Translations under genes and position numbers: made by a program
The notes under the pieces: generated by a model
The model's input: the letters and a program-made list of their open reading frames with translations, nothing else
The model's database searches: none
Told to the model about the DNA's origin: nothing
DNA from: an uncultured Rhodospirillales bacterium
GTDB lineage: Bacteria; Pseudomonadota; Alphaproteobacteria; Acetobacterales; Acetobacteraceae
Length of the DNA: 64,000 nucleotides
Assembly (NCBI GenBank): GCA_903835235.1
Contig: CAILMF010000054.1
Coordinates: forward strand, 372,001-436,000
Direction of reading: 5' to 3'
Shown: in pieces, positions 9,468 to 17,627 of the stretch
Numbering within the stretch: position 1 is the first letter of the stretch
Layout: every line of letters begins with the position of its first letter

Positions 9468-11498
9468 CTATTCGTGGCGCTTGCCGCGCGGTTGGGTGGC
9501 CAGCACGCCGGCGGCTTCCAGCGCGGCGATATCGGCGGCGGCGAAGCCATGCGCCGCCAGCACCGCGGCGTTGTCGGCGCCCAACGTGTGGCAGCTATCC
9601 GTGATCGCCAGCGGCCGGCGGGTGAAGCGGAACGGGATGCCCTTGGCAGGTTTGCCATCGGGCGCCCGCAGCACGGCGGTGCCGGCCTGGAACTCCGGCG
9701 CCTCGGCCAGCGCGTAGCCGTCCCGCACCGGGGCGCTGCCGCCGGCCCATTCGGCACGCCAGCCGGCGCCATCCGCCACCACGCGGTCGCTGGGGGAAAG
9801 CGGGTCGGCATTGCCACGCCGGGCGGAGGGGGCGCCTGCCGCTGCCACCAGCAACTCCTCGCCCAGCAGGAAGCTGGTGAGCTCCCGCTGGGAGAGATCG
9901 AGATGCGCGCCCTGGCCGGTGCGGTCGCGTTCCAGCAGCGCGGCCACCATGGCGCCGGAAGCGAACAGGCAGACCACCTGGTCCGGATAGTTCACGTCCC
10001 GCCCGCTGATGACCGGGGCCTCGCCGCTGCCGGTCATGGAGGCCAGGCCGCCGGTCGCTTCAAGCGTGCTGCCGAAGCTGGTCATGTCGCGCTCCGGCCC
10101 GGTTTCGCCCTGGCTGGAGATGCTGGCGATGACCAGGCGCGGGAAGCGTTCGCGCAGGAATTCCACGGAAAGCCCAAAATTGGCCAGCACGCCGCGGCGG
10201 TAATTCTCCACGAGCACGTCGGCGTCTCCCAGCAGGCACAGCAGCGCGTCGCGGCCGCGGGCGTCCTTCAGGTCGATGCAGACGCTCTGCTTGCCGCGGT
10301 TGGTGAAGGCGAACCAGGCGGACTGGTCCCACCAGGGCTCGCCGGGCTTGGAGTTCTCGTTGTTGCGGAAGGGGTCGGGCGCAGTTGGGCCCTCCACCTT
10401 GATGACCTGGGCGCCGAGGTCCAGCAGCACGGCCGAGGAGGCAGCACCGGCAGTCAGCCAGCCAAGGTCCACCACCTTGATGCCCGAGAGCGGCTTCTCC
10501 CGCGGCGCGGCTGGCGGCGGGGCGGCGGTGGCGCCAGGGTCCGGCTGCACGCGGGCGCCGTTCCAGCTCAGCGGCAGCACCGGCATGCCATCCGGCGCGA
10601 CGAAGCCACGGGCGCCGTGCTGCTTGTCCGTCAGCAACTCGGCCGGGAACAGCACGGGGCCGATGGGGATGCGGCGCGGCTGGGCGTCGGCGGTGATCTC
10701 GGCACGGGTGCGCGCCATGAACCAGGGGCCGAGCACCTCCAGCAGGGCAGCGCGGTTGGCGCGGCGGCCCGGCCGGTCCTTGAAGATCGTGTTCTCCAGG
10801 CGCGCATCAGCCACCATGGCGCGCATCGCCGGCCAGTCCTTCTCCTGGTAGACCAGGGCGATATGGCCGTCCTTGCAGGGCACGGTGTACCAGTCCGCCC
10901 GGGTGCCGCCGCGCATCGGCGAGGTGCCGAGCACGACCACGCTGGCCGCCACCTTCCAGTTCAGCCAGCAGCACACGTCGAACAGCGAGATTTCGATCTG
11001 TTCCTCGCCGCCCGCGCGCAGCGCCGCCAGCAGCGCGGTGCTGGCGGCCAGGCCACCGGAATAGGCCGCCTGGTGGCCGGCCAGGCGGGCCGGCGGGCCT
11101 TCGCTTTCGCCGACGATGCCGAGCACGCCGGACAGCGCCAGCAGGCCGAGCTCGCTCATGACGGGGTCTTCGCCGGGGCCGAAATGCGAGAGGCGAACCT
11201 TCACGGTCGCCGCCACCCCGGCCAGCGCCTCGGTGTCGCCGATGGCGGCGTCGAACTGCCCCTCGGCCGGGCCGATACGCTTGCCGATATTGAGGAACCG
11301 GTCCAGCGCCGAGCCGCCACCCGGCAGCATCGGCGCGAACTGGTAAAAGGGGTCGCCACCCGCGGGCACCGGCCGCACCACCTCGGCACCATAGGCGGCG
11401 CACAGGCGGGCAGCCATGGAAGCGGCCAGCGCGTGCGGGATTTGCGCGCAGAAGGCGCCGAGGTCCAGCACACGCCTTCCGGCCAGGGGGGCGACCAT
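9468..11498 (-). CDS. double-domain class III CoA-transferase (CaiB/BaiF)
   Basis: A 676-residue protein made of two CaiB/BaiF-like halves. Family III CoA-transferases move CoA between carboxylic acids; single-domain members are about 400 residues. The second half (from about residue 335, GIKVVDLGWLTAGAASS) carries the family landmarks GAQVIKVE, NRGKQSVCIDLK, DVLVENYRRGVL and TGQGAHLDLSQRE, with an Asp in NYPDQVV that fits the catalytic position. The first half is shorter, starts VLDLGAFCAQIPHAL, and at the matching site reads GHQAAYSGGL with no Asp, so it is probably non-catalytic. The crotonase gene lies 4 bases upstream in the same operon. Confidence 0.85.
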   Translation of the reverse strand: MVAPLAGRRVLDLGAFCAQIPHALAASMAARLCAAYGAEVVRPVPAGGDPFYQFAPMLPGGGSALDRFLNIGKRIGPAEGQFDAAIGDTEALAGVAATVKVRLSHFGPGEDPVMSELGLLALSGVLGIVGESEGPPARLAGHQAAYSGGLAASTALLAALRAGGEEQIEISLFDVCCWLNWKVAASVVVLGTSPMRGGTRADWYTVPCKDGHIALVYQEKDWPAMRAMVADARLENTIFKDRPGRRANRAALLEVLGPWFMARTRAEITADAQPRRIPIGPVLFPAELLTDKQHGARGFVAPDGMPVLPLSWNGARVQPDPGATAAPPPAAPREKPLSGIKVVDLGWLTAGAASSAVLLDLGAQVIKVEGPTAPDPFRNNENSKPGEPWWDQSAWFAFTNRGKQSVCIDLKDARGRDALLCLLGDADVLVENYRRGVLANFGLSVEFLRERFPRLVIASISSQGETGPERDMTSFGSTLEATGGLASMTGSGEAPVISGRDVNYPDQVVCLFASGAMVAALLERDRTGQGAHLDLSQRELTSFLLGEELLVAAAGAPSARRGNADPLSPSDRVVADGAGWRAEWAGGSAPVRDGYALAEAPEFQAGTAVLRAPDGKPAKGIPFRFTRRPLAITDSCHTLGADNAAVLAAHGFAAADIAALEAAGVLATQPRGKRHE

Positions 11499-11502
11499 GG
11501 TC

Positions 11503-12276
11503 TCAGCCCTGGCCCGGGTTCTTCAGCCCGGCGGCGAAGCGGGCATTGCCCTCGGCCGCCGCCGTGGTCTGCGACTTGATGGTGTAGTTGACCAGCTGGC
11601 CGTACTCCATCGCGTCCGACCAGTTGGTGACCACCTGCGGGATCTTGTCGAGGGCGCGCTTGCTCTCGCGCAGCGCCACGGCGTCGAACTGCGCCACCTT
11701 CTGCGCCAGCGCGGCCGCGGTGGGCAGCAGCGCGTCAGGCTCGACGCATTGGTTCACCATGCCCCAGCGCTCGGCGGTCGCGCCGTCGATTCGGTTGGTG
11801 GTCAGCACCAGCCAGGCCGCCTGCTTCCGCGTCACGCCGGAAAGCTGAATCGCCGGGCCGGCCATGCCGGGATAGGTGGCGAAGCCCATCTCCGGGCAGC
11901 CGATGCTCGCCTTGGTGCTGGCAATGGCCAGGTCGCACACGTTGATCAGCGTGGCCCCGCCGCCCAGCGCCAGGCCGTTGACGGCGGCGATGAAGATGGA
12001 GGGATGCGCGCGGATGGCCATGTTGACGGCGATCCATTCCTCGCCGGCGCCCTCGATGCCGGCCTTGCGGTCGGCCTCGCGCTCCTTCAGGTCCATGCCG
12101 GCGCAGAAGGCCACGCCGGTGCCGGTCAGCACGATGGCCTTGGCCTTGCCCTTCAGGCTCTCGAAGGCATTCAGCAGGCCCTGCCGCGTGGCGCGGTTCA
12201 TCGCGTTGCGCTGGGCTTCGCGGTTCACCTGCAACTGCGCCCAGCCGTCATGCTGGGTGATGATCAGCTCGCTCAT
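11503..12276 (-). CDS. enoyl-CoA hydratase/isomerase (crotonase family)
   Basis: A 257-residue crotonase-fold enzyme acting on an acyl-CoA thioester. The oxyanion-hole segments are AFCAGMDLKE and NGLALGGGATL, and a glutamate is present in GCPEMGFATYPG, so hydratase or isomerase activity is plausible. GGAGGAAT precedes the ATG. It sits between the DUF35 gene (4-base gap) and the CoA-transferase gene (4-base gap), giving a compact CoA-ester catabolic block. Substrate unknown. Confidence 0.9.
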   Translation of the reverse strand: MSELIITQHDGWAQLQVNREAQRNAMNRATRQGLLNAFESLKGKAKAIVLTGTGVAFCAGMDLKEREADRKAGIEGAGEEWIAVNMAIRAHPSIFIAAVNGLALGGGATLINVCDLAIASTKASIGCPEMGFATYPGMAGPAIQLSGVTRKQAAWLVLTTNRIDGATAERWGMVNQCVEPDALLPTAAALAQKVAQFDAVALRESKRALDKIPQVVTNWSDAMEYGQLVNYTIKSQTTAAAEGNARFAAGLKNPGQG

Positions 12277-12280
12277 GGCG

Positions 12281-12691
12281 TTATTCCTCCGGTCCGAATT
12301 GCGGCAGCACCAGGTCGCCTGGGCCGCCGGGGAAGCGCACGCTCAGCTTCATGCCGATCACCGCCTCGTCCGGGCTCATGTCCCACAGGTTGGTCAGCAT
12401 GAACGGGCCTTCCGCCAGCTTCACCATGCCGACGGGGTAGGGCAGCTCGTCCTTCATGCCCTCGAAGTAGCTCTGGTAGAACACCACGAAGGACCACAGC
12501 TCCCCCTTGCCGGACGCCTCGATCCAGTCCCAGTGCGGGCGGCCGGTGAAGGGCGAGACCGGCGCCGGCGGGAAGAAGCACTGCCCGGTGTCGCGGCACT
12601 TCTGCACCAGCAGCTTGTCGTTCTTCGCGGCCTCGAAGAACGGGCGGTTCCAGTTGTCGATGACGGGCTTCGGCCGGTTCTCGAGGCTCAT
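12281..12691 (-). CDS. DUF35 OB-fold protein with degenerate zinc ribbon
   Basis: A 136-residue protein of the DUF35 family (rubredoxin-like zinc ribbon plus OB fold), which partners thiolase-fold enzymes. The OB part is recognisable (GELWSFVVFYQSYF, PYPVGMVKLAEGP). The zinc ribbon is not intact: where the family has CxxCG and CPxCG, this protein reads CRDTG and SPFTG, so three of four cysteines are gone. The start overlaps the thiolase stop as ATGA, fixing MSLENRP and indicating coupled translation and a probable 1:1 complex. Confidence 0.85.
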   Translation of the reverse strand: MSLENRPKPVIDNWNRPFFEAAKNDKLLVQKCRDTGQCFFPPAPVSPFTGRPHWDWIEASGKGELWSFVVFYQSYFEGMKDELPYPVGMVKLAEGPFMLTNLWDMSPDEAVIGMKLSVRFPGGPGDLVLPQFGPEE

Positions 12692-13827
12692 GCGGCCCTC
12701 CGCAGGATGGCGCTTTGCGCGATATTGGTGGCGCAGATGTACTGCATGGCCTGGGCGTTCGGGATCTGCCGGTCGCCGCAGTCGTCGCGCAACTGGCGCA
12801 CGCATTCGGCGATGATGCCCCAGCCCTGCATGTAGCTGTCGGACAGGTGCCCGCCGCTGGTGTTGGTCGGCCAGCGGCCGGTGCCGAGTTGCAGCGTGCC
12901 GTCGCGCACGAAATCGCCGCTCTCGCCCTGCTTGCAGAAGCCGAGGCCTTCCAGGCTGAACATCACCGTCGGCGAGAAGTTGTCGTAGATGCCGAGGCCC
13001 TGGATATCCTCCCGCCCAATGCCGGCGCGGTCATAGACGCTGCGCGTGGCGGACAGGCTCGGGTACCAGAAATCGTCCGGCGGGCTGGTGCGATACGTAA
13101 AATTGTCCTGCCGCGCATAGCCGGAAAGCAGGACCGGCGGGCGCTTCAGGTCGCGCGCGCGCTCGGCCGTGGTCATGATCCAGGCCACCGCGCCGTCATT
13201 GATCAGGCAGTAGTCCAGCAGTTGCAGCGGCTCGCAGATCGGCCGCGAGCGGTCGTGGTCCAGCAGGGAGATCGGCCGGCCATGCATCACCGCGTCCGGG
13301 TTCAGGCAGGCATGGTGGCGGAAGGCGGTGGCGACCGGGCCAAGGTCCGCATGCGTCGTGCCGAACTCATGCATATGGCGGCGCCACATCATGGCGTGGA
13401 TCGCGCCCGGGCTGGTCATGCCCCAGGGGCTCCACTGGCTGTCGCCTCCGCCGTAGCGCATGCGCACGCTGCGGCCGTTATTGCCATAGACCAGCGCCAC
13501 GTACTTCGCCGCGCCGGAATACAGCGCATTTGCCGCCAGCGCCATGGAGACCCCGGAGAACCGCCCGGCCGTCTCGGTCAGCAGGCAGAATTGCGGGTTG
13601 ATCCCCATGATCTCGGCGAAGCGTTCATAACTGGGGATGCGGCTGACGATCAGACCGTCGATATCGCCGGGCTTCAGCCCGCAATCCTCCAGCGCGATGT
13701 TCAGCGCCTCGCAGCCCAGGCCGTAGCTGTCGGTCTCGGGGAAGCTGCCGTAGCGGGTGGTTCCGATGCCGGCGAAGGCGACCTTGTCGCGCAGCGGCCA
13801 TGGCGAGGAAATTGAAGGGGCGTTCAA
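12688..13827 (-). CDS. thiolase-fold protein lacking the nucleophilic Cys (Ltp2/SCP2-like)
   Basis: A 379-residue member of the non-decarboxylating thiolase superfamily (VAFAGIGTTRYGSFPE start; LINDGAVAWIMT; LGTGRWPTNTSGGHLSDSY). The usual nucleophile motif NACASG is replaced by a stretch reading TETAGRFSG without cysteine, and the usual GHP motif is replaced by HLSDSY. Relatives of this kind that pair with DUF35 proteins include the aldolase Ltp2 of steroid side-chain degradation, so a retro-aldol role on a CoA thioester is more likely than thiolysis. That is inference from family knowledge. The DUF35 partner overlaps its 3' end. Confidence 0.8.
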   Translation of the reverse strand: MNAPSISSPWPLRDKVAFAGIGTTRYGSFPETDSYGLGCEALNIALEDCGLKPGDIDGLIVSRIPSYERFAEIMGINPQFCLLTETAGRFSGVSMALAANALYSGAAKYVALVYGNNGRSVRMRYGGGDSQWSPWGMTSPGAIHAMMWRRHMHEFGTTHADLGPVATAFRHHACLNPDAVMHGRPISLLDHDRSRPICEPLQLLDYCLINDGAVAWIMTTAERARDLKRPPVLLSGYARQDNFTYRTSPPDDFWYPSLSATRSVYDRAGIGREDIQGLGIYDNFSPTVMFSLEGLGFCKQGESGDFVRDGTLQLGTGRWPTNTSGGHLSDSYMQGWGIIAECVRQLRDDCGDRQIPNAQAMQYICATNIAQSAILRRAA

Positions 13828-13875
13828 CGCAGCGCATCCTTGGACAGTTTTGCCAAGAATGCGCCGGTTTGGCGC

Positions 13876-14970
13876 TCAGGTGAAGTCCAGCACCAGGATG
13901 GAAACGTCATCCTCGAAGGGGCCTGGCCCGTTCATGGCGCGCGCCGCCGCCAGCAGTTGCGCCGCATCGGGGCCGGTCTCCAGCATCGGGGCGAAGTCCG
14001 CCAGCATCTGCTGCGACCCGTCCGGCCTGGTGATCTCAAAGGCGCCGTCGCTGAACAGCAGCAGCCGTGCGCCGGGCGGCACGCTGGCGTGAGCGGCGGC
14101 AAAGGGCAGGCCATCCATCGCACCCAGCATCAGGTTCCGCGTGGCCAGCGGTACCAGTTCCGCCCCCGCGCGCAGATAGGCCGGATGGTGCCCGCCAGAT
14201 GCATAGTCCAGCCGGCGCGCTGCCGGGTCGTACAGCCCGTACCAGATGGAAAAGCAGAGGCCGCCCTGCTGTTCCATCGGGAACATGCCGTTCAGCGCCG
14301 CCAGCACGCCGCCGGCATCATCCCACGCCAGGCCGCCGGGCAGAGCCGCCTGGCGCAGCACGTTCAGCACGGAGACCGCCAGCAGCGCCGAGCCGGCACC
14401 ATGGCCGGTCACGTCCAGCAGGTAGATCGCGCAGCGTCCATCCGGCAGGCAATGATACCCGAAGGCATCGCCGCCCAGGCTGGCCGAGGGCACGAAGCGC
14501 CATTCCGCCCTGACCGGGCCTTCCCGCAGCGGTGGCGGCAGCAGCGCCTGCACATAGTCGCTGGCGCGCTGGATTTCCTCCTCCAGCGCCACGGCGCGGG
14601 CCAGCAGGGCAGGGGTGCCGCTGCGATAGACCAGGGTGAAGCCGCCCAGCCCGACATGCGCGCCATCCGACAGCGCCACCGGCGCCGAGAGCCGCTTGCC
14701 CTCGACATAGGTGCCGTTGGTGGAGCCGAGGTCGGTCAGCATCGCGCGGTTGCCCTGCACCTGCACCACGCAATGCTGGCGGCTGATCTCCGGCAGTGGC
14801 AGCACCAGCTCATTGCCAGCGGTGCGGCCGATGCGCAGCGGCGCCGCGCCCAGCTTCACCTGGCGCGGTGGCTGGCCTGTTTCATGCACCAGCAGCAGGT
14901 GCGCCACCGTGGTGGCCGCCGCCTCGGCCGCGGCCGGGCGCGCCACCATGGTGGCATCGTCATCCGCCAT
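13876..14970 (-). CDS. FHA domain-SpoIIE-type serine phosphatase
   Basis: A 364-residue signalling protein. Residues 44-95 are a forkhead-associated phosphothreonine-binding domain (RIGRT, SRQHC, LGSTNGTYVEG). A short linking helix follows (about 120-150), then a PP2C-like SpoIIE/RsbU phosphatase domain with the metal-binding LLDVTGHGAGSA and the terminal FEDDVSILVLDF. No membrane span is present. Such proteins usually act on anti-sigma-factor antagonists or other phosphoproteins; no anti-sigma gene is nearby. The start codon shares one base with the stop of the formaldehyde dehydrogenase gene (TGATG), so the two are translationally coupled, an unexpected pairing. Confidence 0.88.
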   Translation of the reverse strand: MADDDATMVARPAAAEAAATTVAHLLLVHETGQPPRQVKLGAAPLRIGRTAGNELVLPLPEISRQHCVVQVQGNRAMLTDLGSTNGTYVEGKRLSAPVALSDGAHVGLGGFTLVYRSGTPALLARAVALEEEIQRASDYVQALLPPPLREGPVRAEWRFVPSASLGGDAFGYHCLPDGRCAIYLLDVTGHGAGSALLAVSVLNVLRQAALPGGLAWDDAGGVLAALNGMFPMEQQGGLCFSIWYGLYDPAARRLDYASGGHHPAYLRAGAELVPLATRNLMLGAMDGLPFAAAHASVPPGARLLLFSDGAFEITRPDGSQQMLADFAPMLETGPDAAQLLAAARAMNGPGPFEDDVSILVLDFT

Positions 14971-16082
14971 CAGTAGACGACGACGGAGCGGATGCTTTCG
15001 CCGCGTTCCATCAGCTCGAAGCCGTGGTTGATCTGGTCCAGCGGCATCACGTGGGTGATCAGGCTGTCGATGTCGATCTTGCCCTGCATGTACCAGTCCA
15101 CGATCTTCGGCACGTCGGTGCGCCCACGCGCGCCGCCGAAGGCGGTGCCGCGCCAGTTGCGGCCGGTCACCAGCTGGAACGGACGGGTGCTGATCTCCTC
15201 GCCGGCGCCGGCGACACCGATGATGATGCTCTCGCCCCAGCCGCGATGGGTGCATTCCAGCGCCTGGCGCATCACCTTGGTGTTGCCGATGCATTCAAAG
15301 CTGAAGTCGGCGCCGCCATCGGTCAGGTCCTGGATCGCCTGCACCACCTTGTCCGGCCCGACCACGTTGGGGTTGATGAAGTGCGTCATGCCGAACTGGC
15401 GCGCCATGGCTTCCCGCGCCGGGTTCAGGTCGATGCCAATGATCTTGTCCGCGCCAACCATGCGCGCGCCCTGCAGCACGTTCAGCCCGATACCGCCCAG
15501 GCCGAACACCGCGACATTCGCCCCTGGCCAGACCTTGGCGGTGTTGATGACCGCGCCGATGCCCGTGGTGACGCCGCAGCCGATATAGCAGACCTTGTCG
15601 AAGGGCGCGTCTTCCCGGATTTTTGCGAGAGCAATCTCCGGCAGCACCGTGAAGTTGGCGAAGGTCGAGCAGCCCATGTAGTGCATGATCTGCCCCTGGT
15701 CGCAGCTGAAGCGCGACGTGCCATCCGGCATCACGCCCCGCCCCTGCGTCGCGCGGATGCTGGTGCACAGGTTGCTGCGCTGGCTCAGGCAGGTTTTGCA
15801 CTGCCGGCATTCCGGCGTGTACAGCGGAATGACATGGTCGCCCGGCTTCAGGCTGGTCACCCCGGCGCCGACCTCGCGCACGATCCCGGCGCCCTCATGT
15901 CCCAAAATCGCCGGGAACAGCCCCTCCGGGTCGCGCCCGCTCAGGGTGTACTGGTCGGTGTGGCAGATGCCGGTCGCCATCACTTCCATCAGCACCTCGC
16001 CGGGCTTCGGCCCGCCGATCTCCACCGTCTCGATGCTCAACGGCTTGCCCGCCGCCCACGCCACTGCCGCCCGCGTCTTCAT
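14970..16082 (-). CDS. frmA: S-(hydroxymethyl)glutathione dehydrogenase (class III ADH)
   Basis: A 370-residue zinc-dependent class III alcohol dehydrogenase, which oxidises the glutathione-formaldehyde adduct with NAD+. Catalytic zinc ligands lie in [14 protein letters not shown] and GHEGAGIV. The structural zinc cysteines are in [15 protein letters not shown], the coenzyme loop is [16 protein letters not shown], and the GSH-FDH region [10 protein letters not shown] is present. GGAG 7 bases upstream selects MKTRAAVAW over an ATG two codons earlier. No S-formylglutathione hydrolase gene follows. Instead an FHA-SpoIIE phosphatase gene overlaps its stop codon. Confidence 0.95.
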   Translation of the reverse strand: MKTRAAVAWAAGKPLSIETVEIGGPKPGEVLMEVMATGICHTDQYTLSGRDPEGLFPAILGHEGAGIVREVGAGVTSLKPGDHVIPLYTPECRQCKTCLSQRSNLCTSIRATQGRGVMPDGTSRFSCDQGQIMHYMGCSTFANFTVLPEIALAKIREDAPFDKVCYIGCGVTTGIGAVINTAKVWPGANVAVFGLGGIGLNVLQGARMVGADKIIGIDLNPAREAMARQFGMTHFINPNVVGPDKVVQAIQDLTDGGADFSFECIGNTKVMRQALECTHRGWGESIIIGVAGAGEEISTRPFQLVTGRNWRGTAFGGARGRTDVPKIVDWYMQGKIDIDSLITHVMPLDQINHGFELMERGESIRSVVVY

Positions 16083-16153
16083 ACCCATTCTCCAGCCGTG
16101 CCAGTTGCCGCTATTGTGCCAGCCGTGGCCGAGACAGGCCAGCCGGAGGAGTG

Positions 16154-17119
16154 ATGCCCTTGTTCACACGCCGCGCCCTTGGCCTGGTTGCGCTTGCCGC
16201 ACCGGGCATTGCCCGGGCGCAGAACGCGCCGCCGTTGCGCATCCTGGTCAATGGCAGCGCCGGCAGCTCGGTGGACCTGCTGTGCCGCACCCTGGCGGAT
16301 GGGCTGCGCGAACGGCTCGGCCGCGCCATCGTGGTGGACAACCGCGCCGGCGCCGGCGGCTTCGCTTCCGCCATGGGGGTACGCGGCGCGCCGGCCGATG
16401 GCTCGGTGCTGATCCAGACCAATATCGGCGTTTCTGCTTTATCGCCGCTGGTATTCCGCAAGTCGCCGATGGACCCTGATGCGGAACTCGCCGCGCTGTG
16501 CCACCTGACCGACACGCCCTTCGGCATTGCGGTGAAGGCGGATGCCCCCGGCGGCGGCACCCTCAGCGGGTGGCTCGCGTCACGGGGCAGCCGCGGCGCC
16601 GAGATTGCGGTGAACAGCGCCACCGGCCTGCCGCGCTTCGCCGTGCACCTGATGGCCGCCAGCACCGGCCAGCCTTTAACCCCGGTGATCTACCGCAGCT
16701 CCGGCGCCATCATCCCTGACCTGGAAGGCGGGCATGTCGTCGCCGGCATGACCATCGGCGCTGAGTTCATCGAGCAGCACCGCGGCGGCCGGCTGCGCCT
16801 GCTGGCGCAGAGCCTGGGCGAGGGGCGCTGGACCCAGGCGCCGGAGGTGGCGCGCTTCAACGAACAGGGGGTGGATTTCGTCGCCAGCGCCTGGAACGGC
16901 ATGTTCCTGCCACCGGGCGTGCCGGAGCCGGTGCGCACCCAACTGGCCGAGGCTGTCACCGCTGTCCTGCACACGCCCGCGGTGGCGGCAAAACTGCGCA
17001 GCTTCGGCATGGAGCCCACGGGTGGCATGCCGGCCGGGCTGCGCGACCGCATTGCGGCGGACCGGGCGCGCTGGGCCCCGGTCATCGCCGCCAGTGGCTT
17101 CAAGGCCGACGAGCCGTAG
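16154..17119 (+). CDS. TctC/Bug-family periplasmic binding protein
   Basis: A 321-residue TTT-type binding protein, more divergent than the other copies. Signal region [22 protein letters not shown], then [31 protein letters not shown] and a C-terminal [20 protein letters not shown] typical of the family. GGAGGA lies 3 bases upstream of the ATG at 16154, which I prefer to the GTG at 16151. It diverges from the formaldehyde dehydrogenase gene across about 70 bases and is followed by a hairpin that includes its stop codon. Confidence 0.88.
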   Translation: MPLFTRRALGLVALAAPGIARAQNAPPLRILVNGSAGSSVDLLCRTLADGLRERLGRAIVVDNRAGAGGFASAMGVRGAPADGSVLIQTNIGVSALSPLVFRKSPMDPDAELAALCHLTDTPFGIAVKADAPGGGTLSGWLASRGSRGAEIAVNSATGLPRFAVHLMAASTGQPLTPVIYRSSGAIIPDLEGGHVVAGMTIGAEFIEQHRGGRLRLLAQSLGEGRWTQAPEVARFNEQGVDFVASAWNGMFLPPGVPEPVRTQLAEAVTAVLHTPAVAAKLRSFGMEPTGGMPAGLRDRIAADRARWAPVIAASGFKADEP

Positions 17120-17131
17120 CGGCTCGCCGGC
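17105..17131 (+). terminator. hairpin spanning the TctC stop codon
   Basis: GCCG-a-CGAGCCG pairs with CGGCTCG-c-CGGC, and the three loop bases are the TAG stop codon itself. It lies between two convergent genes and probably serves as a bidirectional transcription barrier. No T-run follows. Confidence 0.45.
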
Positions 17132-17140
17132 GCGAAGGTC

Positions 17141-17554
17141 TCAGTGCAGCTCGGCCGGCACCTTGCCGCCATTCTCGGCCAGCTTCGTCATCACCTGCTT
17201 GTGCAGCCAGATATTCATCGTGGCGCTGTCATTGGTGTCGCCGGTGAAGCCCAGCTCATGCGCCAGTTCCTTGCGCGCGGTCAGGCTGCTGTCCAGGTCC
17301 AGCAGCTTCATGAGGTCGACGATCGAGACCCGCCAGTTGGAGGGCTGGCCGTGCTTGGCCGCCAGCTCGGTCAGGATCTTCTCCACATCCACCTTGGCCA
17401 GCGGCGCGGCGGCCGGCGCCACGGGGGCTTCCGCCGCATGGGCGCTGCCGATGCCGACAGCGGCGCCAACCGCGGCCGCAGCGCTGCCCGCCGCATGCGC
17501 TGCTGCCTCGGCGTAGCCGGTCAGCTTGGCCATGATGCTACCGAAGATGCTCAT
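17141..17554 (-). CDS. DUF3597 domain protein
   Basis: A 137-residue protein matching the DUF3597 family: N-terminus MSIFGSIMAKLTG, an Ala-rich low-complexity stretch (residues 15-55), then the conserved C-terminal domain with VDVEKILTELAAKHG, NWRVSIVDLMKLLDLDSS, RKELAHELGFTGD and the end MNIWLHKQVMTKLAENGG. The domain resembles small lysozyme-inhibitor or peptidoglycan-associated helical domains only vaguely; its function is unknown. It lies 73 bases downstream of the amidohydrolase gene, with a possible promoter of its own in that gap. Confidence 0.85.
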   Translation of the reverse strand: MSIFGSIMAKLTGYAEAAAHAAGSAAAAVGAAVGIGSAHAAEAPVAPAAAPLAKVDVEKILTELAAKHGQPSNWRVSIVDLMKLLDLDSSLTARKELAHELGFTGDTNDSATMNIWLHKQVMTKLAENGGKVPAELH

Positions 17555-17588
17555 TCGTGATGCTCCCGTATCTGGTTATTGTCGGCAC

Positions 17589-17619
17589 TCTATAACGGTT
17601 TGCGCCGGCTGGCCGCCAA
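17589..17619 (-). promoter_or_regulatory. possible promoter of the DUF3597 gene
   Basis: On the minus strand TTGGCG (17619-17614) and TATAGA (17594-17589) are 19 bases apart, and the likely start of transcription would fall about 28 bases before the ATG. The spacing is longer than ideal, so this is tentative. Confidence 0.25.
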
Positions 17620-17627
17620 GGGATTCG

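Noticed and set aside
9474-11579. A 701-codon plus-strand open frame antisense to the CoA-transferase gene
   Set aside because: Low-complexity His/Gln/Arg/Gly composition and no domain; the minus-strand CoA-transferase explains the stretch.
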